This document shows, piece after piece, positions 31,718-44,800 of a DNA stretch of 64,000 nucleotides. Made by a program: the position numbers and the translations under genes. Under the pieces are notes generated by a model. That model made no database searches, had not been told where the DNA came from, and was given only the letters and a program-made list of their open reading frames with translations. The stretch is from Phymorhynchus buccinoides (taxonomy: Eukaryota > Mollusca > Gastropoda > Neogastropoda > Raphitomidae). The first letter of the stretch is position 1. The number at the start of each line of letters is the position of its first letter. The stretch spans positions 23,981,495-24,045,494 of the forward strand of contig CM065686.1 in the NCBI GenBank assembly GCA_017654935.2, written 5' to 3'.

Positions 31718-34700
31718 GAGGGGTGTGTTTTTAAACCCAAGACAACCGAAGATGAAAAGGGGGGGGGTAAGGGAAGAAAAGGGAAACAAAGAGAGAGAGA
31801 GAGAGAAGAGAGAGCGCGAGAGAGAGAAAGGTAGAGAAGACGGCATGGGACATTAGCCTCAATACACTCTACGACACCGGAGAAGGAAAAGGTGCCGCCG
31901 CAGAAGACGGATTCGCCTGCGGGTCGCGTCAGCCACCACGGGCTAATCACGGTGTGAAAAATCCAGAGAAAGTGAACGGAGAGGGACTTTTATTGAAGGT
32001 ATCGCAGGTTTTATGGTCCGGGGGGACCGGACGCAACAAAACAGCTGCGGCATGACGAACGGTGCAGCCTCAGACTGAACACCTCAACGCGAACGATACA
32101 CCGGTGACGAGACGCGAGCCGGCAACGCCCCGCGCGGCCGCCACAACAAAGCACTAAACGTGGGTTTTTCAAAGCCGAAAGCAGAGGGTGGGGGCGATAG
32201 GGCACGGGAGGCAAAGCACGGGCAGAACAGAGCGGGACGAAAGCGCGGGGGGCGTGGACTAGGACGGAGGAGCAGAGGAGTATAGAGGAGGAGAGGAGAG
32301 AAGGAGAGAACGGCGGCGGCCGAACCTCGCGCTGAAGAGGCCCTCCCCAATAGGGGCTCTAAGAAGTTGCATGGCAGCGAAAACAACAAAATAGAGTCAA
32401 GATCATGCAGCAAATGAAAAAAGGGCAAGAAAAGGGTCATTGGGGGCAGATGGGGAGCTGAGGAAGGCATGGGTGGGAGGGGCAGGCCAGGAGGTCACGC
32501 GGTGACTAAAAATGCTGGCGTTGGGAGAGGAAACCGTGGACGGGGACGGGCCCCCGGGGCGGGGACGGAAGGAAGGCCAAGCACGCGAGAAATTTAAAAC
32601 AACGGCCGGACCCCACAACGAAATGTGGGGCCAGATCAGTCCAGCCAAAACACCGTAGTGAGGGGTACCGTTAATGTGGTAAATGTTAGGAGTCGGCGAT
32701 TGATGCGGGTGAAGGCGCCTCCCCCGGTAGGGTCCGGTGGGGACGAGAAAAGAGCAGTGGAACGGGAACGGAAGATGGTGCAGACTCCGAAATCCAAGGG
32801 ATTTCGAGGACGGAGGCACAAACGAGACACAGGAAGCAGGGGGGGAACAGGGCGGAAAGCGGAGAGGAGCCGGCCACAGGTCGGCCGGGCCAGCCTGGAT
32901 GGCCTACAGCATTAGCCTCGGGGAGATTGCAAATCCCATGACCCCCTCCTCCCCTGCCTCACCGAACCCACCTGGCGCCGCGGCGCCGCACCCCGCACTG
33001 CACGCAGCTCCACGGCCCCGCACCTCCCAGACGCAATGCCACCGGGCCATCATCAGAGCTGGCATAGCCCCGCCCCCCCCCCCCAGAACTCGACCAGGGG
33101 AGAGGAAAGCGGAGCATCTGGCACACTAGCCGGCACAGCACGGGGATTTGGACCCACGACGTACGCGGCAAAGAGGGAGGGAGGAAGGCGATGAGAGACA
33201 TGGGTGCACTTGTCGGCCAGTAGCCAACGGGGAGTACAAGGAGGGCCGGGGGGGAAAGAAAAAGGCCAGGGGGGGAAGGGGGAGGCACACAAGGCGGGGG
33301 GGCCGACGACTGGGGGGGTGCAAACACGGGAAAGGAAGTGAGTGATAATGGGGAAAAGGCAAACGAAAAGACGGGCCGAAAGCAAAGGGGGGGCAGCGGG
33401 GAGGGACAGGAGGGAACCCCGCCGGGCAGGGGGGGTCAAGGGGGGCAGTGCAACCCGGGGAGAAGAGAATGCAAAAGGGCGCGACCGAGGAAGGGCACGC
33501 AGGAGGACAAGAGATGGGCTCGCAGGGGGATCTTAGAGCAGCGCTAGGCGAAGGCGGGCGCGTGCCCCCCCCCCCGGCCCTGGGAGGCCACGGGAGCGGG
33601 GGACGGAGCGGACCGGGAAGGGGGCTGGGGCGGGGACACAGACGAGGCGTGCGACTGGTGGGGGGGGGGGCTGGGCGGAGCGGAACAAGGCGGGCAGCTG
33701 GGGGGGAAAGGGCCACAGAGCACGGGAAGGCCCGGCCAGACACGAAACCGGCCAGCCGCCACGCGCACGCCGGCCCGCAAGGGCGGAAGACCCCGCGAAA
33801 ACGCACGAAACCGGCGGGGGGGGGGGGGGGCCGGGGGGGCCGACGAGCGGGCGCGGCGGGCATGCCCTCGTAGCGAGGGACTGGGGGGGGGGGTGGGGGC
33901 CGCAAGCAGGGCGGGGGAACCCAGGACATCGAGAGAGGAAGGGCCGGGGGACGGCAGGGGGACATGAGGAGGGAAGAGAAAATAAGAAGGGAGCGGCTGA
34001 GGCCGCACACACGAGTGCGTGGAAACGGAGCAGGGAGCCCGGGCGGCGGAGAAGCGAAGACCGGGGGGGGCCAGGGCCGGGAGGGGACCCCCGGCGAGGG
34101 AGAGCGACGCCAGGGGCAAGCGCAAGCAGTGGAGGCCCCCTGACGGGGAAAGGGGGCGGGCGAGCGGGGCAGGGCGCGAGGGCGCGCGCGCGGGAGGCCG
34201 CAGGGGGGGAAAAAGGGGACGGACGCGAACTGAGGCGAAAAGGAAAGGAGGAACACAGCCAGACCAGGAACGAGGGGAGGAAGGCAGAGCGGACAACCGG
34301 GGACGGCACACAGCCACAAGCCAGCGGGACAGAAGAGCGACTCGCGGGGCATCGCGCGGCACAGGGGCCGCACAGGGCGAGCAAGGGAGGACCGAAGAGC
34401 GAAAGGGAGAGCAAACGGTCCCAGCACGACAAGCAAGACACAACAACCCACGGAGGCAGGGATGAGGCACGGGCCCAAGAGGAAGCGGGAGGGGGGCCAG
34501 GAAAGGCGGGGGCAAGAGAACAGCAACAAGGCACAAGACAAGACGAGGGGAGAAAAGCCAAAAGAAAAGGGGGACAGGGAACACGGTGGCGCACAGAGAC
34601 GACAGCGGGGCACACACCACATGGACCACCACGCACACAGAGCAACACACCGACCAGGGAGGCGAGCCAGCAGACACTTATGCACCGAGAACAGGGGACA

Positions 34701-36119
34701 CTGGACGCAAGGCAGGCCATGGAGAGAGGATGAGCGGGGCCGAGCAGACAAACGGATAGGAGGGGAGGGGCAAAGACACCACGCACCGGGGCCATGACAG
34801 GCACGCCCAGGGGGCAGACCAGACCAGAGGAACTCCCACGGCCCCCTCGCTCCTCGCCGAGCACGGCGGCAGGAGGGGGCGGGAATACGACGGAAAAGGA
34901 CGGAGACGGCGCCTCGAGCGAGGGTGGGGCGAAGGCGCGGGAACCCAACGGGGCAAGCAGGCCAGGGCCAAGGCGACGACAGGGCGGAGCGCAAGCGCAA
35001 AACGGCGAGAAACACCAGGCGGGGCACGAAGGGCGAGGCGGGGGGGCGGCAAAACACCGAGCAAGCGCGAACTAGCCCGACGAGAGGGGGCGAAGACGTG
35101 GCGGGTGGTAGGGGGCAGGAAAGGTTTGGGGGAAAAGATAGGGGGGGGGGGACCATCGACAGGAGGCGGAATAAGGGGGCCGCAAACGGGGGGGAAGGGG
35201 GGCGGACACCGGGGGGCGGAGCGGGGGGCGCAGCGGCAACCGGGCGAAAGATGCACCCGAAACCGACACAGACGGAGGCCCGGGATGGCCGGGAGGGGAC
35301 AACCGGAAAAAAGGAGGAGGAGGGAAAGAGAGAAAAGCAAAGGGGGGCGGGGGAGGGGCGCACCAAGGGACGCAGCTCGAACCAAACGGGAGGCCCAGGG
35401 CGGGGCGCCGGCGGGGCCCAAACGAAGAAGTGGCAGGAAAACAGAAGCCCCGGGAGAAAGAACGAAGGAAAACGAGAAACAGGGCAGGAGGCGGAGGCCC
35501 ACGGGGCCGGCGCGCGCGGGAGGGAGGAGGGGGGAGGAGGGGGGGAGGCGAAGCGGGGGACCCCACCAAGCCGCTCGGCAGAGACACGTGAATATCAAAG
35601 GGCACACAGGTGGAAAAGTGCGAGAGAAATCACCCGTGAGGGTGGGAAGTGGGAGAGTGGAGAGGAGGCTGGCCGGCATGTTGGCGAGGGTGGGATGCAG
35701 CGTAGGGCAGGCTGGTGCACGCGGGCGGTGGAAACAGCGGCAAGCAAAACCGACGAAAAAAACCTCGGGGAGGCAGCGAAGGGGCACAACGCGGGCGGGG
35801 GCGGAGAAGGCGCGACAGGACAGGGGGGAAGGCGGGCTGCAGCGCACATGGGGGGGGATAAAGGGGGAAAGTGGGGGGGCCAAGAGGAAAGAACACAGCC
35901 AAAGACAGGGCGCTGAGAGGGTGAAGAAAAACCAACCAACAAGAACACACAAACACCGAGAAGAGCAGAACAAACTAGATGAAGAGGACACGAAAGACAA
36001 GGGAAAACAGACAAGAAAGAAGAATAATAAGGTGAATTAAAAGAATATAAAAAAAAGGACAGCGACAGACAGGGTCCGCCAGGGGGGGGGGGCACAACGG
36101 AGGAGCACAGAATAAGGGG

Positions 36120-38070
36120 GTGAGAAGTGTAAGATGCAAAACAAAGACTACAAGATATGAAAACTTATGCCCTATACTTATCCCATCACGGGAGACAACC
36201 CGGAAGTCAAAAAGAGAGTGGGGGGGCGACACAGGGCGGGAGAAGAACAGGCAGAAAGAGCTGGGGCGGACGCCTACAACAGACTGCAGGCAAGCTTTGA
36301 GTAGGCCACGGGCACGGGTAAGAGACACCGGCACGGAGACCAACAACGATGGGCGGGAGGGGAGGCAGCGGAGGGCGCGGGGGCACCGGCGGGGAAAACA
36401 GCGCAGCAAACCGACAACAACCTCGAACAGCGAAGGGCACAGAAGACGGGCGGGGGCGGGATAACCTGCCGACAGGACAATGGGGAGCGGCCGCGCGCAA
36501 CAAGGGGGGAGAAGGGGAACGAAGGGGGAAGGGCACAAAGCAAAGGACACATCGCAGAAGAGACAGGCGCGGCGATATTTAGAAAAACAAAACAAAAAAG
36601 ACACACACACGAGAAGCAAACAACGGGGAGATAATAGACCGGAATCAGTGAAAAAAGAGCAAATAAGAGAGAATGAAGTTAAAGGAAAGAAGAAGAAAAA
36701 AAGGACTCGACGACAGGTGGCCCGGAGTGTGGGGCAAACAACGAGGAGCCAGACGAAGGAGGGGGAGAGGAGGTAATGAGGCAAAACAAAAGACTACAAT
36801 AGATGAAACGTAGGCCCGAGCCCATCACGTGGATACGGAAGCCACTGATGCCAAAGAAGATGGGGGGGCGACCATTGCGGCTCGAACAGGCCAAGAAAGC
36901 GTGGGCGCATCCAAAAGACGGCAGGCAACGGAGTATGAGGCCCTGCCGGGGAGAGTACAACAGCACTGGGACAAAAATGAGGGGGGAGCAGAGGTGGTGA
37001 GGCAGCTGAGCGACGGCACACGGCGGAAACCGCAAGCAACCAGACGAAAACCCGCGGGAATGCAACGGAAGGGGGCCAAGAAGACGGGCGGGGCGGAACG
37101 CCCTAGAAGACAAGGTTGTACGGGGCCATCGGCAACGGGGGAGGAAAAACGCGCAATCACGCCACCAGCAACAACAAAGACAAACAAAGAGAAAGAAAGA
37201 GACGGTGTGGACGTCTGTCACATTGGAGCACTATGGAGAGCAACAGGGTGAGATATGAGACTGTTTAGGGAAGAGACCGAGTGGGCCCCCACACAAGACA
37301 AAAGCAGTCAGAGGCTAATTGGGGTCTAAGAACGAAGCAGGTAAGAAGGACGAAGGGGGGGCCAAAGGGACGTCCCGGAAGCAAGGCAGCACGGCAACTC
37401 GCGATTAATTCTGACATATAGAAAGGTGCAAGAGGCATAGTGACAGATAGATAAAAAACCCCACCGGAAAGGAAACAGCTAAATCAAAGGGGGGCGCGGG
37501 AGGTAAAATATCGAGATGAAAGCAGCAGGGGGGGAGGTGGAGGGGATATAAAAGGGGGGGGGGCGGCCGACAGGTGGGTCAGGGGGGGGAGCACGGAGGC
37601 CCGGGGGGCAACCGTGCGGTAAAACACGCGCAAAACTACAAAAAAAAAACCCGCTGGAAGCACGAAAGGGGCCAAGAGAGCGGCGGGGTCGTAGACGCGG
37701 CCGACGGGTACAGGGTGAACGCGTCGCGCGCACCAGGGGAAGGACGAAAAACGCCATCACGCCAGCCTACCACAAACAAAACTAGACAGACACAGGGAGA
37801 AGGAAGAGGACGGGGGGCGTCGGTTAAACATAGGAGGCCTATTAGAGCGGACGAGGGTATATAGACGATATAAAAACCCCCGGAGGGGGGACCCCACAAC
37901 AAACGACTCAAACAAGCACAGATGGTGGCTAAGACAACAAGAAAAGTGACCAGTAGGTGCACACGAGGGAGGCCCGAGCAAGGCATCATGGCACTAGATA
38001 GAATTGCACAGAGATGGCCTGGAAAGGATTAAAGCGAGTTACATAGAGATTAAAAAACCCACCGGAAACA
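36120..38070. repeat. Degenerate ~600-650-bp tandem repeat, about three copies
   Basis: Corresponding blocks recur: CAAAACAAAGACTACAAGAT (36137) with CAAAACAAAAGACTACAATAG (36782); AAGACGGGCGGGG at 36439 and 37081; CGCAATCACGCCACCAGCAA (37151) with CGCCATCACGCCAGCCTACC (37751); and AAAAAACCCCACCGGAAA at 37452 with AAAAAACCCACCGGAAAC at 38051. Copies are heavily diverged, partly through loss of T. Confidence 0.6.
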
Positions 38071-39479
38071 GCCGAAAGGACAGGGGGCGAGGCTTTTGAG
38101 GTACACCGGCAAGCCACATTTTGTCCACCTCAAACGAGCTGGGGGGAAAGGAAGGACGACTTCAGTCAGGAGGGTGTAAGTTTATGGCGGTGGATAGGTA
38201 GGAGGAAACAGCACAAGCTAGAGCCGGGAACTAAGCTACTAGGCTCTACAGGGGACTGGTCCTACGATAGTTATCGCGGCCCATGGACGAGCCAAGGACC
38301 AACCAAAAAGCGGAGCGTCACAAACTATGACTCCCCGGGTCGTCAGCAATGAGCTGCTGGGGATCCCCTTCCGACGGCAGCTCGGCCGGAGCCAACTGGG
38401 AATCTAATACCTGGGGCCAGGACGGCCAGGGCTGTTGGGCGCGCAGGGAGGCAGGGCAACGATTTGCGGGCACCTACCGGCGGGGGCCCGAGCCCGGGGA
38501 CAGGGGGCGGGGAGGGAAGGGGGCCGGGGGAGCAGAGGGGAAGGGAAAGTAGGGAGGGGGGGGGCACCGGGGGGCCCGCGGTCAGAACGGGCACCCCGGC
38601 ACGCGGGGCCGTCGGCGCGCGGCCGGCGGGTCGAGCAAACACAGCAGAACAAGGCGGAAGCGGCGAGCCCACAGGACAAAGAAGGGAAGGAACAACCAAA
38701 AAACCGGCGCGTGGAGCCGGGGGGTAGAGAACAGTGTGGGACGATGTCCCACGCGCAGGCAGCAGAGCCGAAGGCGGATGGTTGGGAGGACGGGGCGGCG
38801 CCCGGAGATGGGAAAACACAAAGGGCCTAGGTGAGACGTGGGGCAGGGCGCGGAGGGAAGGGAAAAATGAGCAATAAATAGTGACAGGCTTTACCAGAAC
38901 CATGCAGCAAGTTTGGGCCTGGAGTTATGGCGGGACGACCACACGGAGGGCACCTAACGATCATAAATATCGACGGGCGGAACGTTATCTTTTTTAGGAA
39001 GGCGGTAGGCAAGGGGTTACTGGGCCCCCGCCCCGGCCGGGCAATGGGAATGGCCCAAACCCCAGGGGGTAGTCAAGGTGCCAAGGACGATCATTGGCGG
39101 ACGAGGGAAGGGTTCGTGAAGGTGAGGGCACAACACAGGACGATGGAAGCTCAGGACAGGAAGGTTGGGGGGAAAGGCAGGCAACAGGGTGGGGTCAACA
39201 CAGGACCCCTCCCTTTCCCGACGGCCCAAAAGCGAAAAACCGCCGCTGCACGCAATTCTGAAAGAGCTTCTGCCAAACGCTCTCAGGAAGAAAAAAGGGC
39301 CAGTTGGGAAAACCAGCCCTGGTGCCTCGCACATGACAGCGAGGAAGGCGAAAGAGCGCGACAAAGACGGCGTTTTCGGACAAGAGCCTCCCCAAGCCGA
39401 CTACAAGCCCCCTCATGGCCCCCTGCCGGGTGATTCCAAAGGTTTTTCGGGCGTGGCGCTTTTGCTTTGAGGCTCAATA

Positions 39480-40110
39480 GAGTAGAAACCGGCTGCGCGT
39501 TGGTGGCCACGCGTACCCCACAATGAAATAGTACAGATTGGAAACATAGCCCGTGCCAGTGGTTGCATTATATTTGAAGAGAACCGCACCCCCTTGTTCT
39601 GTCTCTCATATCTAACTGAAAAGTTATTACGGGAGATGGGATGGTGAAGTACATAAATCCCCCCCCCTTCCAAATGTTAAGGGGGGAGACGAACGGACAT
39701 TGTGTTGAACATTGGAAGAAGAAAAACAAAGAATTTTGGGTTGTAATTGGTATTTACTGTAAGCATAATGAAAGAGAAACGGTAGGTTGTATTATGAAAC
39801 ATTCTGTCATGCCCTCTTATTTGGCGTTGTTGAACGCCAAGAAGAGTGGGCATGTATCAGAGTGTGGCATGATAAATCGTTTTGCGGGGGTGCAGAGATT
39901 AACGCAGGCACTAAGTGGCCCCCATGAGCCCCCGAGCCCTAACAGCGGTCCACTTTACCACAACACCACTGCTGAGAAGGCCAGGGAGGCACAGGTGTGG
40001 GAGGGAGATCCAGGTGTTGCAAGCTGAGTCTGTGACGAGAAGGCATACGTTGCCCTGACGAGACGCCTTCACCTGATTAATACTCATAAATAAAGTATAG
40101 AATGAATATA
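39480..40110. other. Island of normal composition, no gene recognised
   Basis: T content returns to normal. A plus-strand frame at 39641-40027 (128 codons) has no domain I recognise and no splice context. The ends merge into T-poor sequence. Confidence 0.4.
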
Positions 40111-41823
40111 AGGTGTACAAGGGGCGGCAACCTGTAAGAACAGGGCGGGGGGGGCCGGAGGGGAGAAAAAAAACGAGTCGGGCATTTAGGCAGGGCCACA
40201 GTGGGCGCGGAACACACGCTGCTTCTGGCGCGCGCTCTGGGGCGCGTAGGGCAACATAGCAAAGGAGGAGGAAGGGAGCAAACGCGGGGTCACGCATCAC
40301 CATGTATAACGTGGCCGGATAGCAAAAAAGACAGGGCTTGGCAAAGGACGCAATGGGCAGGGACAAAGGAAAGGGGACAAGCAGGAGAGGGGTGGGGGAT
40401 ATTCCCCCGGCGACCATGAAAACGGCAAAGGGGGGGGGCAAAACGGACGGCAAGGGGCGGGGGGATGGGGGAAAACTTCGGGAAAGGGGAGTGGCGGGGG
40501 GGGCAAACAGAGGAGGGACGCGGAGCCGCAAAGAAAAGTGGAACGAACGAACGGAACATGAGACGGCTCAGCCAGGGAGAGGTGCGGGGGAGGGAAAGGA
40601 TCCGATTGGATGCGGAAACGCAGAAACAGAAAACAAAGACAACCAGGACATGCGCAGACAGGGAACAACAAGCACAGGCCAAAGACGCGATTTGGAAGGA
40701 TACCAAGGTAGGGACAAGGGGGTGAGGACGGGGAAGCGAGGGCACAGCAGAACGCCCCGAGGTCTGCGGGGGAGGGGACCACCGGCCTTGGGGCACGGCG
40801 CCCGTTTGGACGCATGAGGCAACGCGGCGGAGGCCAAGTAAGGCGACGGGTGGGGGCATAGGGCCCGGCACAAAAAAGGCGCCATGGGGGGGGGGGCGGC
40901 GAGGGGAAGCGCGCGAACTCGGACTGGCACGGGGCGGGGGGGAGACGGAGGGAGGGGGGGGAAGAGCAGGGAGAGGAGATATCATGGGAGACGATAGATA
41001 GGAACTGGGAAACGGGGGCGCAGAAGCGGGACGACAGAGCCAAAGGCCACTCCTAGAGGGGGGGGGCCGACGCGGGGCGCCCCAGAGGCAGGCAGGGGGC
41101 GGTCCCGCGGATTTACGCTGGAGTAGGCCTAGGCCGGACGGGACTGAAAAAAGACGGGTGCGAGGAAAGAACGGGGAGGGGGGAACGGGGAGAAAAAGGG
41201 GGGGGGGAGCGGAGGGGGGAAGATGGCATGGGGAAAAATAGGGGAAGAGAGGGGGGGCAAAAAGCTCTGTGTGGCAGATCAGAAGGGAAAGAGGAGCGGA
41301 AAAGGCCCAGGCGGCGGCGGAACGTTTTATAGGGGAGACCCGGCACCCAAGGGCACAGGAGGCCCACAAGGGGAAGACACAGAGCCGAGACAGCAAGCAG
41401 ACAAAGCAGATGGTCTGAACGGGGAGCCGTAGAGCCTGAGTCCGCCCAGACAGTCCATGGCTTGGCCGCGACCACCGCGAACGGCGGATGGAGGGGGGAG
41501 GGAAGGCATAGCAAAAGCAAAGATCACATCAAAAAAAACAGTGCAAAGGGAACAGGCGCATGGAGACACAACCTACATGGAAGCGCCAGCAAGAGGAGGG
41601 TGAATAAAGGGGAAGCAAAGTACCCCATGGCGGCCTGTACACAGTAGGGGGGGGACAGGAGGAGGGCCATCAGGGGAGCGGGGGACAAGGGTAAGGAAGG
41701 AATAGCTAGGAGGCATTCCAGGCAAGCAAGAGCAAAGCTTTGGGGCGCGACCCAGGTGCAGTGGGAGTAGGGTGGGCGGAAGCCGGCGGTGAATGGAAGG
41801 CAGGCGGAAAACAAATGACACGA

Positions 41824-44800
41824 AGCCTGCCAATTACGTCAGGGCGGTCAAAAGACTACCCGCTAGAAGGGTTCGGAAAGACACAGAACTGCACAGACAG
41901 CAGCGGGCAAACGAACCCTAAGAGGGGCGAAGGACCAGAAGCGACATACGAGCAATGGCGGTCAAAAAGACGACCGCGAGATGGGCGGAAGACCAGAAGC
42001 CACGACATCAGGCGGGCAAAAAGACTACCTAAGAATGGTGCGGAGGGACCCGGATCGGCACAAACAGCAGGGCGGGCAAAGCGACCGCTAATAGGGGCTT
42101 AAATGCACAGAGCGGCCAATACCGATCAGTGGCGGTCAGAAAAAACACCGCTAAGGGGGGCGGAAGACACGGAGCTGCCACAAGACACCAGGCGGTCAAA
42201 AAACGACCGCTATAAGGGGGCGGAAGGGCACGGACGCGCACAGACAGAGGGCGGGCAAAAAACGGACCCGAAGAAGGCGGAAAGGGACCAGAACGCACAT
42301 AACGATCTGGCGGGCAGAAAAACGACCGCGAAAGAATGGGCTTAAAGGACACAGAAGCCACAAGACAGCAGGCGGCAAAAACGACCGCGAAGAAGGGCGA
42401 GGACACAGAAGCGCACAAGACGAGCGGGCTTGCAAAAAACTACCGCGAGATGCTGAAGGGACCAAAGCGGCCAAGCGAGCAGCGGCAGAAAAGACGGACC
42501 GCGAGAGGTGCGTAAGGACACAGATCGGCACAAACGCGGGCGGCAGAAAACTGACCGCGAATCTCGGGCCGGAAAGGACACCGAAAGCGCACAAGACATC
42601 GTGCTGGCAGAAGACTACCCTAAGAAGGGGCGAAAGGGACACAGCCACAAGACGAGCAGGCGGCAAAAACGGCCCTGATAAGGTGCTGAAGACCAGCGCC
42701 AAGACGCAGGGCGGTCAGAAACGACCCGAAGAGGGCGGAAGAACACGCACAAGACAGATGCGGCAAAAAACGACGCGATAAGGGCGAGGGACACGGAGCT
42801 CCAATACGAGCAGGGAGGGCAAAAAGAGTGAACCCGAGAGGGCGAGGACCGAGCGGCACAGACGGCTGGCGGCCAGAAAAGCGGACACCAGGGGCGAAGA
42901 CCGGAGAGCACAAGACGCAGTCGGGCGAAAGACGGACCGCCAGAAGGGGCGAAAGACAACAAGCGCCCAAGACAGCTGGCGGCAAAAGACGGGACCACAG
43001 AAGGGGCTAAGGACCAGCGCACATAACGAGCTGGCGGCAACGCCCGAAGAGGGCGGAATGACACGAACGAAGCTGCAAATCAGCATGGGTGGGCGTTCAG
43101 AAAGCCTGACCGCAGAGAGGGGCGGAAAGAGACACGGAAATCGGCACAGCATCATGGCTTGCAAAAAGACGCCATCGATGTGCGGAAAGGCCACAGGAAG
43201 CTGCACAGACGACAGGGCTGGCAAAAGACGACCGCGAGAATGGGCGGATCACACGGGCGGCACAGCACAGGGCTGGGCAGAGAACCTGGACCGCCAAGGG
43301 GTGCGGAAAGGACAGGAAGCGGCAAGCGAGCAAGGGCGGGCAGAAAGACTCCGCTAAGAATGGTCGGAAAGACACGAAGCGGGCACAAGAACAGCGGGGC
43401 GGGCAAAAGCGGACCGCTAAGAAGGCTTAAAGGGACACAGGGCGCACAAGAACATCATGGCGGGCAGAAAACGGACCCTAGAGGGGTCTGAAAGACACGG
43501 AAGCTGCACAAGCGAGCATGGAGCGGGGCAGGAAAACGGACCGCGAAGAATGGCTCGAACGGGCACGCGAAGCGGCACCAAGAACGGCAGGGCTGTCAGA
43601 AAAGACTGACCCGAGAAGATGGCGGAAGACCGGAGCACAAGACAGCAGGGCGTCAGAAAAGACGGACCGCGAAGAAGGCGGAAGGGACACAGGACGCACA
43701 ATACGAGCAGGGGGCGGTCAGAAAGACGGGCCGCGGAGGTGCGGAAAGGGACACGAAGCGCCCAAGACAGCAGGGCGGGGCAGAAAGACGGACCGGAGAC
43801 TGGGGCGGAAGGACACGAAGCGGCACAATAAGAGCATCGGCGGTCAGAAAAGACGGACCGCGAGGAGGGGCGGAAGGACACAGCTGCACAGAACAGAAGG
43901 GCTGCAGAAAACGGACGGGAAGAGGGCGAAGGCCGAAGCGGCACAAGACATCATTGCGGTCAAAAAACGGACCGCCGAAGTAGGGGGCGGAAAGGACAAA
44001 GAGCGGCACAGAACGAATCCGGGGGCGGGCAAAAAGATGACCCGAGAGGGTGCGAAAGGAACGAAGCGCACAAAGAGCAGGGCGGGCAAAGACGAGACCG
44101 CGAAGAAGGGTCGAAGGACACAGAAGCGGCCGACGCCTGGCGGGCAAAAAGCGGACCGCGAGAATGGTGCTGAAGGGACACGAAGCGCACAGACAGCAGG
44201 GCGGGCAAAGAACGGACCGCGAAGAGGGCGGAAGACAAGGAGCGGCACAGACAGCAGGGGCCGCAAAAAAACTGCCGGAAGAAGGGCGGAAGGGACACGG
44301 AAGCTGCACAGACAGCAAGGGGGCGGGCGAAAAGACGACCGGAAGAAGGGGGGCGAAAGGAACACGAATCGCCAGACAGCAGGGCTGGACCAAGACGGAC
44401 CGGAAGAAGGGCGGAGCACAGGAAGCGCCAAGACAGCAGGGCGGGCAGAAACAACCGCGAGAATGGGGGCGAAAGGGACACAGAAGCGGCACAGCGGCAG
44501 GCGGGCAGAAAAACGGCCGCGAATAGGGCTGAAGGCACGAAGTTGCCAAGACGACAGCGGGCAGAAAACGACCGATAGGGGCGGAAGGACACAGCGCACA
44601 GCAGCGCGGGCAAAAGACGGGACCCGAAGAAGGGGCGGAAAGGACACGAAGCGGCACGACACAGGCGGCAAAAAAACGGAACCGGCGAAGAGGGGCGAAA
44701 GGACACAAGCGTGCACAGACGATCAGCAGGCTTTCAGGAAAGACGGCCGCGAATAATGGGGCGGAAAGGACACAGAAGCTGCACATACATCAATTGGTGC

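Noticed and set aside
33126..35366. A 746-codon Pro/Ser/Leu/Arg-rich frame
   Set aside because: Same composition artefact. Homopolymeric and low-complexity, with no conserved motif.
43518..44756. A 412-codon Lys/Arg/Gly-rich frame
   Set aside because: It lies wholly in the 68-bp tandem array and crosses many indels. Repeat translation only.
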